Shown piece after piece: positions 45,369 to 52,760 of a stretch of 58,358 nt of DNA. The translations under genes and the position numbers were made by a program. The first letter of the stretch is position 1; every line of letters begins with the position of its first letter. The stretch covers positions 1 to 58,358 of the forward strand of contig JAPDJS010000010.1 of assembly GCA_029258975.1 (NCBI GenBank). The letters run 5' to 3'. The stretch comes from Thermoplasmatota archaeon (GTDB lineage Archaea > Thermoplasmatota > B47-G6 > B47-G6B > 47-G6). The notes under the pieces were generated by a model, which ran no database searches, had not been told where the DNA came from, and saw only the letters and a list, made by a program, of their open reading frames with translations.

Positions 45369-45714
45369 CAAGCACACCTCTTTTTAGCTCCACAATATTG
45401 ATGTTCTTGGGCTCTAGGTACTCTTTTATTACTTCTAGGGCCTTCTCAGGTTCTGTGTGATCCCCGCACGTGTATATATCTAAAGATGCATATCCCAACT
45501 CGGGCCACGTGTGAATTGAGATGTGTGACTCTGCTAATACAACAACACCACTAACGCCTTGGGGAGTGAGAGGATGAACCTGAATGCTTAGTAAAGTAGC
45601 GTTTGCTGCCTCCGTTGCCTCTTTAAGCATCTTTGTAATGATCTTTAGATCATTTAACTTTTGTCCGTTGCACTTGTAAAGTTCGACTATCATGTGTCTG
45701 CCAAGAGCGTTCAT
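45358..45714 (-). CDS. speH: S-adenosylmethionine decarboxylase proenzyme
   Basis: Provides the aminopropyl donor. Proenzyme of 118 aa that self-cleaves between E62 and S63 (LAESHISIHTWPE), turning S63 into a pyruvoyl group. H68 and C83 (IYTCGDH) complete the processing and catalytic set, at positions matching the small bacterial/archaeal class. GGAGGTG precedes the ATG. A TATA-like TTAATATATA at 45801-45810 on this strand would give a ~65-nt leader. Precedes and overlaps speE. Confidence 0.95.
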   Translation of the reverse strand: MNALGRHMIVELYKCNGQKLNDLKIITKMLKEATEAANATLLSIQVHPLTPQGVSGVVVLAESHISIHTWPELGYASLDIYTCGDHTEPEKALEVIKEYLEPKNINIVELKRGVLVDQ

Positions 45715-45867
45715 GGCGTGGTCACCTCCAGTATATTTTAATTTATTTAATAATTATAAAGTAAGACATAATATGGACATGATTACTATGATAAAACACG
45801 TATATATTAATCTTACTCAAGTTGATTGGAAAAAGAGTGGGTAAAAGAAGGTCTATTTTGGCCTATT

Positions 45868-46929
45868 TCAGACAGTCGAGCTCTCTTCATCAGTGTATAT
45901 GTCTTCTCTGGCTGGTTCGTTATACCTAACGAAACCTTCGAGCGTTTCTATCCTATATATTGTAGACGTGTACCATTCGCGTTTTGGAATGCTCTTTACG
46001 GGTGCAACCTGCATAGCTCTTGTATTCTCTGCGTATCCCCAATTTACATAGACGTTAAAGTTATGAATCATGTCCGTGATCACTACCCTCATTTCAAGCA
46101 ACATCTTTTGCAAATAATACCATTTCTCCAAAGAGGCCTCGGCCCTCGTTATCCCGAAATAGCCTGCACACCTTGGGCCACGCAATCCACTTATTCCTCT
46201 AGAGATAAACAATCTTAGGGCCTCTTTCGTCTCAGAAGGATCCGTTATGAAAGTATCAAACTTCGCGTAGTGTTTCTCCGGAAGTGGATCTCTTATGTCG
46301 TATTTTTCTGCATAGACGTTGAGGCCGCGTTCCTCTGCGACCTTGTTTATAAAGTTCACAAGCCTGTCGTCTATTTCCAGTACTACGACCTCCTTTGGAA
46401 GTCCGCTAAGGCCCGCAGCAATGGAGGTAAGGTCGTCGTCGCCTATTACGAGAACTCTCTTGTTCTGTATGTCCATCTTATTTGCCATAAGCGCTATACG
46501 AGAAACCGTAACCTCTGGGAGGACATATCCCTGATCGTACTGCTGGATGGCTTCAGGCCTGTTTTCGGCGATCTTCTTGAACTCCTCTAAAACCTCCCTG
46601 AAGTCCTCTAAAGAGATTCCTCTACCTTGGCAGTAAGGGCACTTCTTATAATATGGCTTTGGTATCTCCAATTCTTTTACGAGTTCTTTTCCTTTATCAG
46701 TAAGGGTTATACTATCCCCTTCAAAATCAACATATCCGCTTTTCTTCAGCTCTTTTATTATTTCAGAAGCCGCGGGAACTGTAACCTCAGAATAAAATAT
46801 TATCTCCCAAAAATCTCCTGTAATCTGTAGTGCTGATAGAATTCGCTTGATATCCGCGTCATATATCGGTACCTTCGTCTTTTCACTGACCTCTTTTCTT
46901 ATTGTTTCAACTACGTTTTCGAGGGTCAT
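45868..46929 (-). CDS. bpsA: N4-bis(aminopropyl)spermidine synthase
   Basis: Makes the branched polyamine N4-bis(aminopropyl)spermidine found in hyperthermophiles; 353 aa. The N-terminal winged-helix-like domain (about 1-90) includes KKCPYCQGRG with a paired cysteine motif; the Rossmann domain has RVLVIGDDDLTSIAAGLSG; and the key motif GDDD and FITDPSETKEALRLFISRG match BpsA. C-terminal acidic residues end the chain. Upstream of and in the same direction as speH and speE, but with a separate promoter and apparently leaderless. Confidence 0.92.
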   Translation of the reverse strand: MTLENVVETIRKEVSEKTKVPIYDADIKRILSALQITGDFWEIIFYSEVTVPAASEIIKELKKSGYVDFEGDSITLTDKGKELVKELEIPKPYYKKCPYCQGRGISLEDFREVLEEFKKIAENRPEAIQQYDQGYVLPEVTVSRIALMANKMDIQNKRVLVIGDDDLTSIAAGLSGLPKEVVVLEIDDRLVNFINKVAEERGLNVYAEKYDIRDPLPEKHYAKFDTFITDPSETKEALRLFISRGISGLRGPRCAGYFGITRAEASLEKWYYLQKMLLEMRVVITDMIHNFNVYVNWGYAENTRAMQVAPVKSIPKREWYTSTIYRIETLEGFVRYNEPAREDIYTDEESSTV

Positions 46930-46951
46930 GAAATTAGTAAAAATAATCGTG

Positions 46952-46959
46952 TTATATAA
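46952..46959 (-). promoter_or_regulatory. TATA box for bpsA; probable leaderless transcript
   Basis: On the minus strand CTTATATAAC lies with its centre about 26 bases before ATG 46929, and no SD precedes the ATG. Confidence 0.5.
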
Positions 46960-47074
46960 GGTTTGACCAACACATCGCGTAACATTCCTAAAAGATCTTT
47001 TTATTAAGGGCCTTATTGGCCTGTTCCAACGCTTATTTCGTTTTATACGCTACACAGAACCCTGTTGAGTTGGA

Positions 47075-47085
47075 AAAATATAAAT
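47075..47085 (+). promoter_or_regulatory. TATA box for the five-gene secreted/ABC cluster
   Basis: AAAATATAAATAC ends about 26 bases before AGGGGATG at 47106. The transcript would start almost at the first gene. No other clear promoter is seen until about 50900, so the five overlapping genes are probably one operon. Confidence 0.5.
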
Positions 47086-47110
47086 ACTAAATTTACAAAA
47101 AAAATAGGGG

Positions 47111-47551
47111 ATGAATATGGGGGCTGGTAGGAAGTTAGCACTATTTAATATAGTGCTCTGTAGTATTTTGATAGGTTTGCTGGCAACTACTGTTATTGCC
47201 ACGGAAATCTCTCCCCAAGCAACGCTAGAAAAGAGAGAAGACTTCTCCTCAAAAGACGTTGATGTTAAGGACGACGTGCTTATAGAATACGCCGGAGTGG
47301 AGGGATACGTACAGACGCAACCACCCTCTCCGTATATCTACGATTGCTACCACTACGGATGGGCCACTATGATGTACAACAAATATGTAGTAAACTACGA
47401 ATACTATGAAGATCCGGGCATTGGTGAAACGGGATTTGGTAAGGCATATACGAAAGTCTACAATGTCCAGGTCATACAAGATGATACAACAATTTATGAG
47501 GACGAATATGGGGTCATGGCAATTATCACAGCCCCTGAAAGTATTAGCTAA
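47111..47551 (+). CDS. Small secreted protein, first gene of ABC cluster
   Basis: 146 aa, unrecognised. A classic signal peptide (hydrophobic LALFNIVLCSILIGLLATTVIA, cited ends LALFNIV and LLATTVIA) is followed by a likely cleavage after VIA. The mature ~115 residues are acidic and strikingly Tyr-rich (YIYDCYHYGWATMMYNKYV, then VNYEYYEDPGIG), with a single cysteine and no second membrane segment, so it is probably released or surface-held. It is encoded 13 bases before the next secreted protein of the cluster. It may be a secreted effector, peptide toxin or ligand exported or sensed by the ABC system downstream; nothing proves which. ATG 47117 is an equally good start. Confidence 0.7.
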   Translation: MNMGAGRKLALFNIVLCSILIGLLATTVIATEISPQATLEKREDFSSKDVDVKDDVLIEYAGVEGYVQTQPPSPYIYDCYHYGWATMMYNKYVVNYEYYEDPGIGETGFGKAYTKVYNVQVIQDDTTIYEDEYGVMAIITAPESIS

Positions 47552-47564
47552 AATGGTGCCTAAA

Positions 47565-48794
47565 ATGGGTAGAAAACTCAGGATTTTTATCCCATTCATT
47601 TTTTTGATTATATTAATTTCTTTTACGTCATTCTCCACCGTTTGTGGGCAGACTCCTCCCAATACCACTTTTGAGAAGCCGTTCGTTATTTATACAATTC
47701 CCGGCGTCTACGCGAAATATAGGGTCACTGAGGATCGTTTATACCTACCAAAAATAGTCGAAGACGGCTCCACGAGATGGTTTATAGAAAGATATAACCT
47801 AACCTTTGATAACCTCTCAAAAATTCTCATAGATGCTGCCGAGGATATATTAGAAAAGGAGGGCTTAGCATTTGCAGACCATTTAGGGATCTTTCCCGAA
47901 ATAGACTCGTGGGTCACTTGGAGAATTGAAAAATACGATGAAGAATATATCTGGGTATCGTTAAACTATACCTATAAAATCTACTTGAGGGTGTACAAAC
48001 TGCCCCAAGACATACCCCCTACTCCCCTGCGAGAGTATCTTATCGTAAATGATTCTCTGGAGTATCTGCTAAAAATCGATTTTTTGACAAATGCTGTGTA
48101 TTCCGAAAACGGGTCTTTCCTTGGATATTGGTTCCTGTTCTTCCCCAGGCTCTTCGTACCTTCCGAATCCCCTTATCTCTGGGTAAAGGACGCGCTAGAG
48201 AACTGCACATCTTGGAGCATTACCTACGGAGAATCCCCTCCAGAGGTATTTTATTTAAATAGAAGCATACTGTTCGATGAAGAATATATGGAAGGTTATA
48301 TCAGAACCCTTGAGAGTCTAGGAGCATCGGAATGGCTTATATCAAAGGTCGAGAATCTTACTGGGTTCATCGAAAGTCATCGTGTCAACAGGAGTCTTCT
48401 CCCCACCATTTATTGCAAGCTGGAGGACGAGTTTCCTGTAGTGGCTTACGCCGCCGGCTATCAGGGCATGAAATTCTTCGAGTCCTCTATAACTTATGGG
48501 GCTCACTTCGCTCTCTTACCCGGTGTCGTGGTGGATAGAACTACAGGACTCACGCTGACTTGTACACCCTCTTCCCTCCTGATAAGGCTTCTGCACTTAA
48601 ACATAAACACATATCTAGTTCTCTGGGAAACAAATCTGTACGAGGTTCTCGAACAATTCAGCAAGAACGTTACAGTAGTAGAGAACCAGGCATCTACGGC
48701 CATAATCCAAGATCTTTTCATTGCTTCATGTATCTTATACGCGTCTTCTGGGGTTGTGTTTTTGGTGGGAGTCATGTGGGTGAGGAGGTTATGA
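47565..48794 (+). CDS. Large surface protein with C-terminal anchor
   Basis: 409 aa, unrecognised. Signal peptide at residues 1-30, a large ectodomain, then one C-terminal membrane segment (IASCILYASSGVVFLVGVMW) and a short basic tail VRRL. The ectodomain has many N-glycosylation sequons (NTT, NLT, NLS, NYT, NDS, NGS, NCT, NRS, NVT), unusual density for this window, plus VDRTTGLTL, a stretch often seen in archaeal surface proteins. ATG 47553 is also possible. The stop overlaps the permease ATG (ATGA). Likely an extracellular partner or substrate-binding component of the ABC system. The C-terminal TM plus basic tail could in principle be an archaeosortase signal, but no PGF-like motif is present. 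Confidence 0.7.
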   Translation: MGRKLRIFIPFIFLIILISFTSFSTVCGQTPPNTTFEKPFVIYTIPGVYAKYRVTEDRLYLPKIVEDGSTRWFIERYNLTFDNLSKILIDAAEDILEKEGLAFADHLGIFPEIDSWVTWRIEKYDEEYIWVSLNYTYKIYLRVYKLPQDIPPTPLREYLIVNDSLEYLLKIDFLTNAVYSENGSFLGYWFLFFPRLFVPSESPYLWVKDALENCTSWSITYGESPPEVFYLNRSILFDEEYMEGYIRTLESLGASEWLISKVENLTGFIESHRVNRSLLPTIYCKLEDEFPVVAYAAGYQGMKFFESSITYGAHFALLPGVVVDRTTGLTLTCTPSSLLIRLLHLNINTYLVLWETNLYEVLEQFSKNVTVVENQASTAIIQDLFIASCILYASSGVVFLVGVMWVRRL

Positions 48795-49501
48795 AAATAT
48801 TAAAGAAAACATTCCGCGCATATGATCCTGCAATACTTATTGTCACTTACGTAGCGCTATTGTCGATTCCCATAATCACTCTAAACAACACAGGCCTCTA
48901 TAGCTTATCGTTTCATACAGGATCTCTTGAGTACTCCGTCGTGTCGTTGAGGAATACTATAAAAGGCCTCTACTTTGCCATATTTGTGAGGCTTACGAAA
49001 GACTTTTTTATAACTACTGGAATAATTATTTCAATTCTCGTCACGTATATTGTGTCTTATCAAATGGAGAAGGGTATTTTGAGATCGTATTTTATCCATA
49101 TGGTCCCAAAGGATCTTTGGATAGTCCTCTCAACGCTAGTTCCATTTTTGGTTGTCCTCATCTCGTCTATTTTTTCTCTTCTTGTTTCCCTACCTATAGT
49201 AAACGGATATAGCATGATCATGATGCTTAAAACGCTACTGAGCATCGATTTGATAAGAAGCTGTCTGCTGAGAATAATTTTGTTGCTTATCTCAGCGTAT
49301 ATCGCCGCTCTTGGGATTTCGATGGGAGTGAGGAGGTTCTCGTTTTCCCTAATATTTTCCTTAGGCTACGTGGTCTTTATCGGAAACTACGTCGTTTCAA
49401 TAAGGTATATAGAACAGGTTCTCGGAATACTGCTCTTTTCAATACTGATCATGGTAGTGGGACTCCTTTACTTCAGAGTGAGGGGTGATATCATAAAATG
49501 A
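48791..49501 (+). CDS. ABC-2-type membrane permease
   Basis: 236 aa, about six hydrophobic segments (for example IVTYVALLSIPIITL, TTGIIISILVTYIVSYQ, LLISAYIAALGISMGV). The segment YQMEKGILRSYFIHMVPKDLW between helices 2 and 3 resembles the cytoplasmic coupling region of ABC-2 permeases. SD GAGGAGG lies at 48783-48789; a longer in-frame start at 48560 runs inside the preceding gene and is rejected. Overlaps the next gene by four bases. With the ATPase at 50006 it should form a transporter; substrate unknown. Confidence 0.75.
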   Translation: MKILKKTFRAYDPAILIVTYVALLSIPIITLNNTGLYSLSFHTGSLEYSVVSLRNTIKGLYFAIFVRLTKDFFITTGIIISILVTYIVSYQMEKGILRSYFIHMVPKDLWIVLSTLVPFLVVLISSIFSLLVSLPIVNGYSMIMMLKTLLSIDLIRSCLLRIILLLISAYIAALGISMGVRRFSFSLIFSLGYVVFIGNYVVSIRYIEQVLGILLFSILIMVVGLLYFRVRGDIIK

Positions 49502-50031
49502 GGGCGGTTTATAGGAAGCTGTTGGCAATCACCTTTTTCGTGTTGCTGGGGGTAAGCACTACTTGGTTGGGATGCTCCCTCGGCTTTCGGAACCTTCAGC
49601 CTCCCAGGACGATGCCTCCGGGAATAAAGGTCATGACGCAAGACCGTGTCCGCGGAACGGTCCTTTATCTTTGGGACGTTCCCATAAAGGTGATACTCTC
49701 ATCAAATGATCCTACCGTAGATGTAAACGTCGTGTTTATAGACTTTGAAGGGAACGTTGTGTATCGAGCAATTATTAATGGGGTTAGACCTGAACACTAT
49801 GTCAACTTGAATTATTCCGGTTTTTACTTTTTTACTGCGTATGTAAACGGGACAGAAATGCCCGAGGCCCACGTCTCAATTCAATACCTCTCCGAAATAG
49901 AGGACATCTCTGCATCCAACACGTACAAGAAAATAGTGAGTGAAACGCTGTTTTTATTTGGGCTGACGGCCTTGGTTGGTAGCATATACGGAGTGGTGGT
50001 ACTCCGTGATAGAGGCAAAAAGGCTAAGTAA
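49498..50031 (+). CDS. Membrane-anchored extracytoplasmic protein of ABC cluster
   Basis: 177 aa, unrecognised. An N-terminal signal/anchor (about residues 6-28, with LGC near its end), a ~100-residue beta-rich outer domain (VKVILSSNDPTVDVNVVFIDFEGN is its start, cited by VKVILSSNDPTVD) and a C-terminal membrane segment followed by a basic tail RDRGKKAK. The topology matches that of the larger 47565-48794 product. It overlaps the permease by four bases and the ATPase by 26, so it is an integral part of the operon. It may be a partner subunit of the permease. Confidence 0.65.
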   Translation: MRAVYRKLLAITFFVLLGVSTTWLGCSLGFRNLQPPRTMPPGIKVMTQDRVRGTVLYLWDVPIKVILSSNDPTVDVNVVFIDFEGNVVYRAIINGVRPEHYVNLNYSGFYFFTAYVNGTEMPEAHVSIQYLSEIEDISASNTYKKIVSETLFLFGLTALVGSIYGVVVLRDRGKKAK

Positions 50032-50734
50032 AGTATATGGCCATGTTGTCGCGTTAAAGGACTTCGACTTCGTAATGCAGAGTAACGAGGTGTGCTTGCT
50101 TCTGGGCCCTAATGGCTCAGGAAAAAGCACATTTATAGACATCGTCGGGGGTCTCAGAAAGGCTACTTCTGGGAAAATTAGTGTCTTTAACCTAGACCCC
50201 TGGAAACACCGAAGAAGGTTCCTTGGAAAGCTTTCCGTTCTTTCCGACGGGTCTAGGGTTCCTTATATGAGAACTGTGGGTGAATTTCTTGGAGATGTGC
50301 TGGAGATAGTAGATGAAGATGAAGGATATCTTAGGGAGCTCTGCAAGAGGCTTGAGGTAGACTTCCTAGACATGAGAGGTTTTGAGCTAAGCGCGGGGAT
50401 GCAGAAAAAGGCTCTATTAATAGCAGCGCTTTTGGGCCACCCAAAAATGGTTGTCCTTGATGAGCCATTCGTAAGCCTTGACGAGAAATCTAGAAGGGTC
50501 ATAGTAGACATTATCATGGAGAGGAAGGAGGAGGGTCTTGGAACCCTTGTTTCTACCCACAACCCCTTTATTTTTAATACGGTTGCCGAACGTGTGGACA
50601 GGATCTATGTCATACAAAACGGCCTAAAACTCTTTGAGGGCACCCCTGAAGAGCTTGCAACATATGCAAAGGAAGAGATAAAAGGCTTGAGACTAGACTT
50701 AGGATACTCCAGAATTCTTTCTGGAGAGCTCTGA
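50006..50734 (+). CDS. ABC transporter ATP-binding protein
   Basis: 242-aa ATPase of the ABC-2 transporter. Walker A GPNGSGKST at about residues 34-42, signature LSAGMQKK near 128, Walker B VVLDEPFVSLDE near 149-160 and the switch His in VSTHNPF. The Q-loop glutamine is not evident: the region reads LSVLSDGSRV. The GTG start at 50006 is inside the preceding gene; 49976 is open but precedes the family's usual EAKRLSKVYG opening. The signature departs slightly from LSGGQ, as in several NatA-like families. Confidence 0.88.
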   Translation: MIEAKRLSKVYGHVVALKDFDFVMQSNEVCLLLGPNGSGKSTFIDIVGGLRKATSGKISVFNLDPWKHRRRFLGKLSVLSDGSRVPYMRTVGEFLGDVLEIVDEDEGYLRELCKRLEVDFLDMRGFELSAGMQKKALLIAALLGHPKMVVLDEPFVSLDEKSRRVIVDIIMERKEEGLGTLVSTHNPFIFNTVAERVDRIYVIQNGLKLFEGTPEELATYAKEEIKGLRLDLGYSRILSGEL

Positions 50735-50966
50735 TCCAGACGCGTAGTCAACACGTCTTGTAGAGAGCCCGCTATTCCTACAACAAGTTCCGTTCTTTGG
50801 CTACCTTAAAAGAGGTTAAGTTGGATTCTTCCCCTCTTAGAAGACGAAGTTTTCTCAACAATGACGTATTAAATGATAAAACTTTATATTGACCCCTTGA
50901 TATGTCTAGTATGTTCTATTTAAAACAGGTTTCATTATCTTTCGCTTAGTTTTCGGAGGCAGCGCG

Positions 50967-52760
50967 GTGAAAGAGGAGAAATATGAGAGGAGATCTGCTA
51001 AGAAAGGGGTGTTAAGGAGACTATTAAAGTACTTGCTCAAAAGATGGCCTGTTCTTGTAGCCTCAACATTGTGTGTGATCCTTTACGCAAACGCGATGAG
51101 CATAATGCCCATCATCATAAGCAAGACCATAGATCTCGGTATTGCTCGAGGCGACTTTCAAAACACCCTTAAGTACGCCCTCATGTATCTCCTCGTTGTC
51201 GCTCTCTCAGGCATACTTTGGTTTCTCGTCAGATACCTCAGCGAACTCCTTTCTCAAAGCGTCAGCCATGACATAAGGGTCGAGGCGTTTCAGGCCATAT
51301 ACGCACAGTCCATGGACTTTTTCGATAACATGTTCCGAGGCCAATTGGTGTCGAGGATAATAAACGACACCGACAGGATAGGAAGGACCGTCTCGTGGCA
51401 GGTAAGGAACATATTTAATGTGATGTTTACCGCTATGCTCTCGCTCTATTATATGTTCACTATGAGTCCTAGGCTCTTCTACGTCGCGCTTGTTTCTATG
51501 GCAGTCATGGCCTTGGTAAATGCCAGGTACGTGCTAATAATAAGGCCCATATACGACGAGATAAGGCATCAGCTAGGAGTCCTCACGTCCGTAGTTACGG
51601 ATAACTTAAACGGTTTCAAGACTGTAAGGGCGCTTGCAATAGAGGACCACGAAATAGAGAAGTTTTCAAACGAGAATGAAAGGTTTCTGAGGCTAAACCT
51701 CAACGCGGCAAAGGTAAGGGCAATATACGGTAACCTAAGCCAGCTCGTCCTAGGAAGCTCCTTGGCAGCGATAGTATACTTTGGGGGGAGCGCTGTAATA
51801 GCAGGAACTCTAAGCATAGGAGAGCTCACGGCGTTCATTTCATACATGATGCTTCTTATGTGGCCTATGAGGGCCCTCGGATTTATCATAAGCTCCCTTC
51901 AGAGGGGTCTTGCCGCGGCCAGCAGGGTCTTCGAAATAATAGATCAGCCTCCCAGAATAAAAGACAGGCCAAACGCTGTTGAACTGAAAAGTGTGAGGGG
52001 AGAAATAGTCTTCGAGGATGTCCACTTCTCATATGTTGAGGGCAAGCCCGTGTTAAAAGGCGTTTCGTTTAGGATCTCCCCCGGAGAAAAGGTTCTGATC
52101 ACGGGACCTCCCGGCTCGGGGAAATCAACGATATTAAAGCTCTTGCTAAGGTTCTATGAGCCGGATAAGGGTAGGATTCTCATAGACGGCTATGACGTCT
52201 CAGAGGTCACCTTGGAGTCTCTCAGAAGACATATTGGGGTCGTGCATCAAGAGCCCTTCATATTTAGCGGAACGATAAAAGAGAACATACTTTTTGGAAA
52301 TCCCAAAGCTCCTATGGAGGACGTTATTAAGGCAGCTACCATTGCAAAGATCCATGACTTCATAAGCTCGCTCCCAGAGGGGTATGACACGGTGGTGGGA
52401 GAGCGGGGAATAACGCTTAGTGGGGGACAAAGGCAGAGAATAGACATAGCAAGGGCTATTCTGAAAGATCCCGAAATATTGCTTCTCGACGATCCCGTAT
52501 CTAATTTGGACGCGAACACAGAAAAAGAGCTCGTAGAAGATCTAAAGAATGTTCTAAAGGGCAGGACTGCCATAATGATAAGCCAGAGGATGTCGCTCGT
52601 ATCGCTTGCAGACAGAATCATAGTGCTAGAGGACGGCAGGGTTGTAGAAGAGGGTACCCATGAGGAGCTTATGGCAAAGAGAGGTCTGTATTATAGGCTC
52701 TATATGACCGCAATGGCAGAGTCTGGGGAGGGTTCATATGACCGAAAACTCCAAGATTAA
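50967..52760 (+). CDS. Heterodimeric ABC exporter subunit A (degenerate Walker B)
   Basis: 597-aa half-transporter of the type I exporter fold: six membrane helices in residues 25-320, then an ATPase domain. Walker A GPPGSGKSTI is near residue 379, signature LSGGQRQRIDIA is canonical, but Walker B reads LLLDDPVSNLD, so the catalytic Glu is Asp. Switch residue Gln in ISQRMS replaces the His. Its own ATP site is therefore degenerate. SD GGAGG lies seven bases before GTG 50967; a TATA-like CTATTTAAAA is at about 50917. The stop overlaps the next gene by 23 bases. Substrate unknown: drugs, lipids or peptides. Confidence 0.92.
   Translation: MKEEKYERRSAKKGVLRRLLKYLLKRWPVLVASTLCVILYANAMSIMPIIISKTIDLGIARGDFQNTLKYALMYLLVVALSGILWFLVRYLSELLSQSVSHDIRVEAFQAIYAQSMDFFDNMFRGQLVSRIINDTDRIGRTVSWQVRNIFNVMFTAMLSLYYMFTMSPRLFYVALVSMAVMALVNARYVLIIRPIYDEIRHQLGVLTSVVTDNLNGFKTVRALAIEDHEIEKFSNENERFLRLNLNAAKVRAIYGNLSQLVLGSSLAAIVYFGGSAVIAGTLSIGELTAFISYMMLLMWPMRALGFIISSLQRGLAAASRVFEIIDQPPRIKDRPNAVELKSVRGEIVFEDVHFSYVEGKPVLKGVSFRISPGEKVLITGPPGSGKSTILKLLLRFYEPDKGRILIDGYDVSEVTLESLRRHIGVVHQEPFIFSGTIKENILFGNPKAPMEDVIKAATIAKIHDFISSLPEGYDTVVGERGITLSGGQRQRIDIARAILKDPEILLLDDPVSNLDANTEKELVEDLKNVLKGRTAIMISQRMSLVSLADRIIVLEDGRVVEEGTHEELMAKRGLYYRLYMTAMAESGEGSYDRKLQD
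52614..52651. repeat. 38-nt exact repeat shared with 54376-54413
   Basis: The segment coding for RIIVLEDGRVVEE is identical over 38 nt in both exporter subunit genes, including third codon positions, while flanking DNA differs. This suggests recent gene conversion or recombination between the two. Confidence 0.8.

Noticed and set aside
48560..48790. Long N-terminus for the ABC-2 permease
   Set aside because: It lies wholly inside the preceding gene and has unusual composition; ATG 48791 has GAGGAGG.
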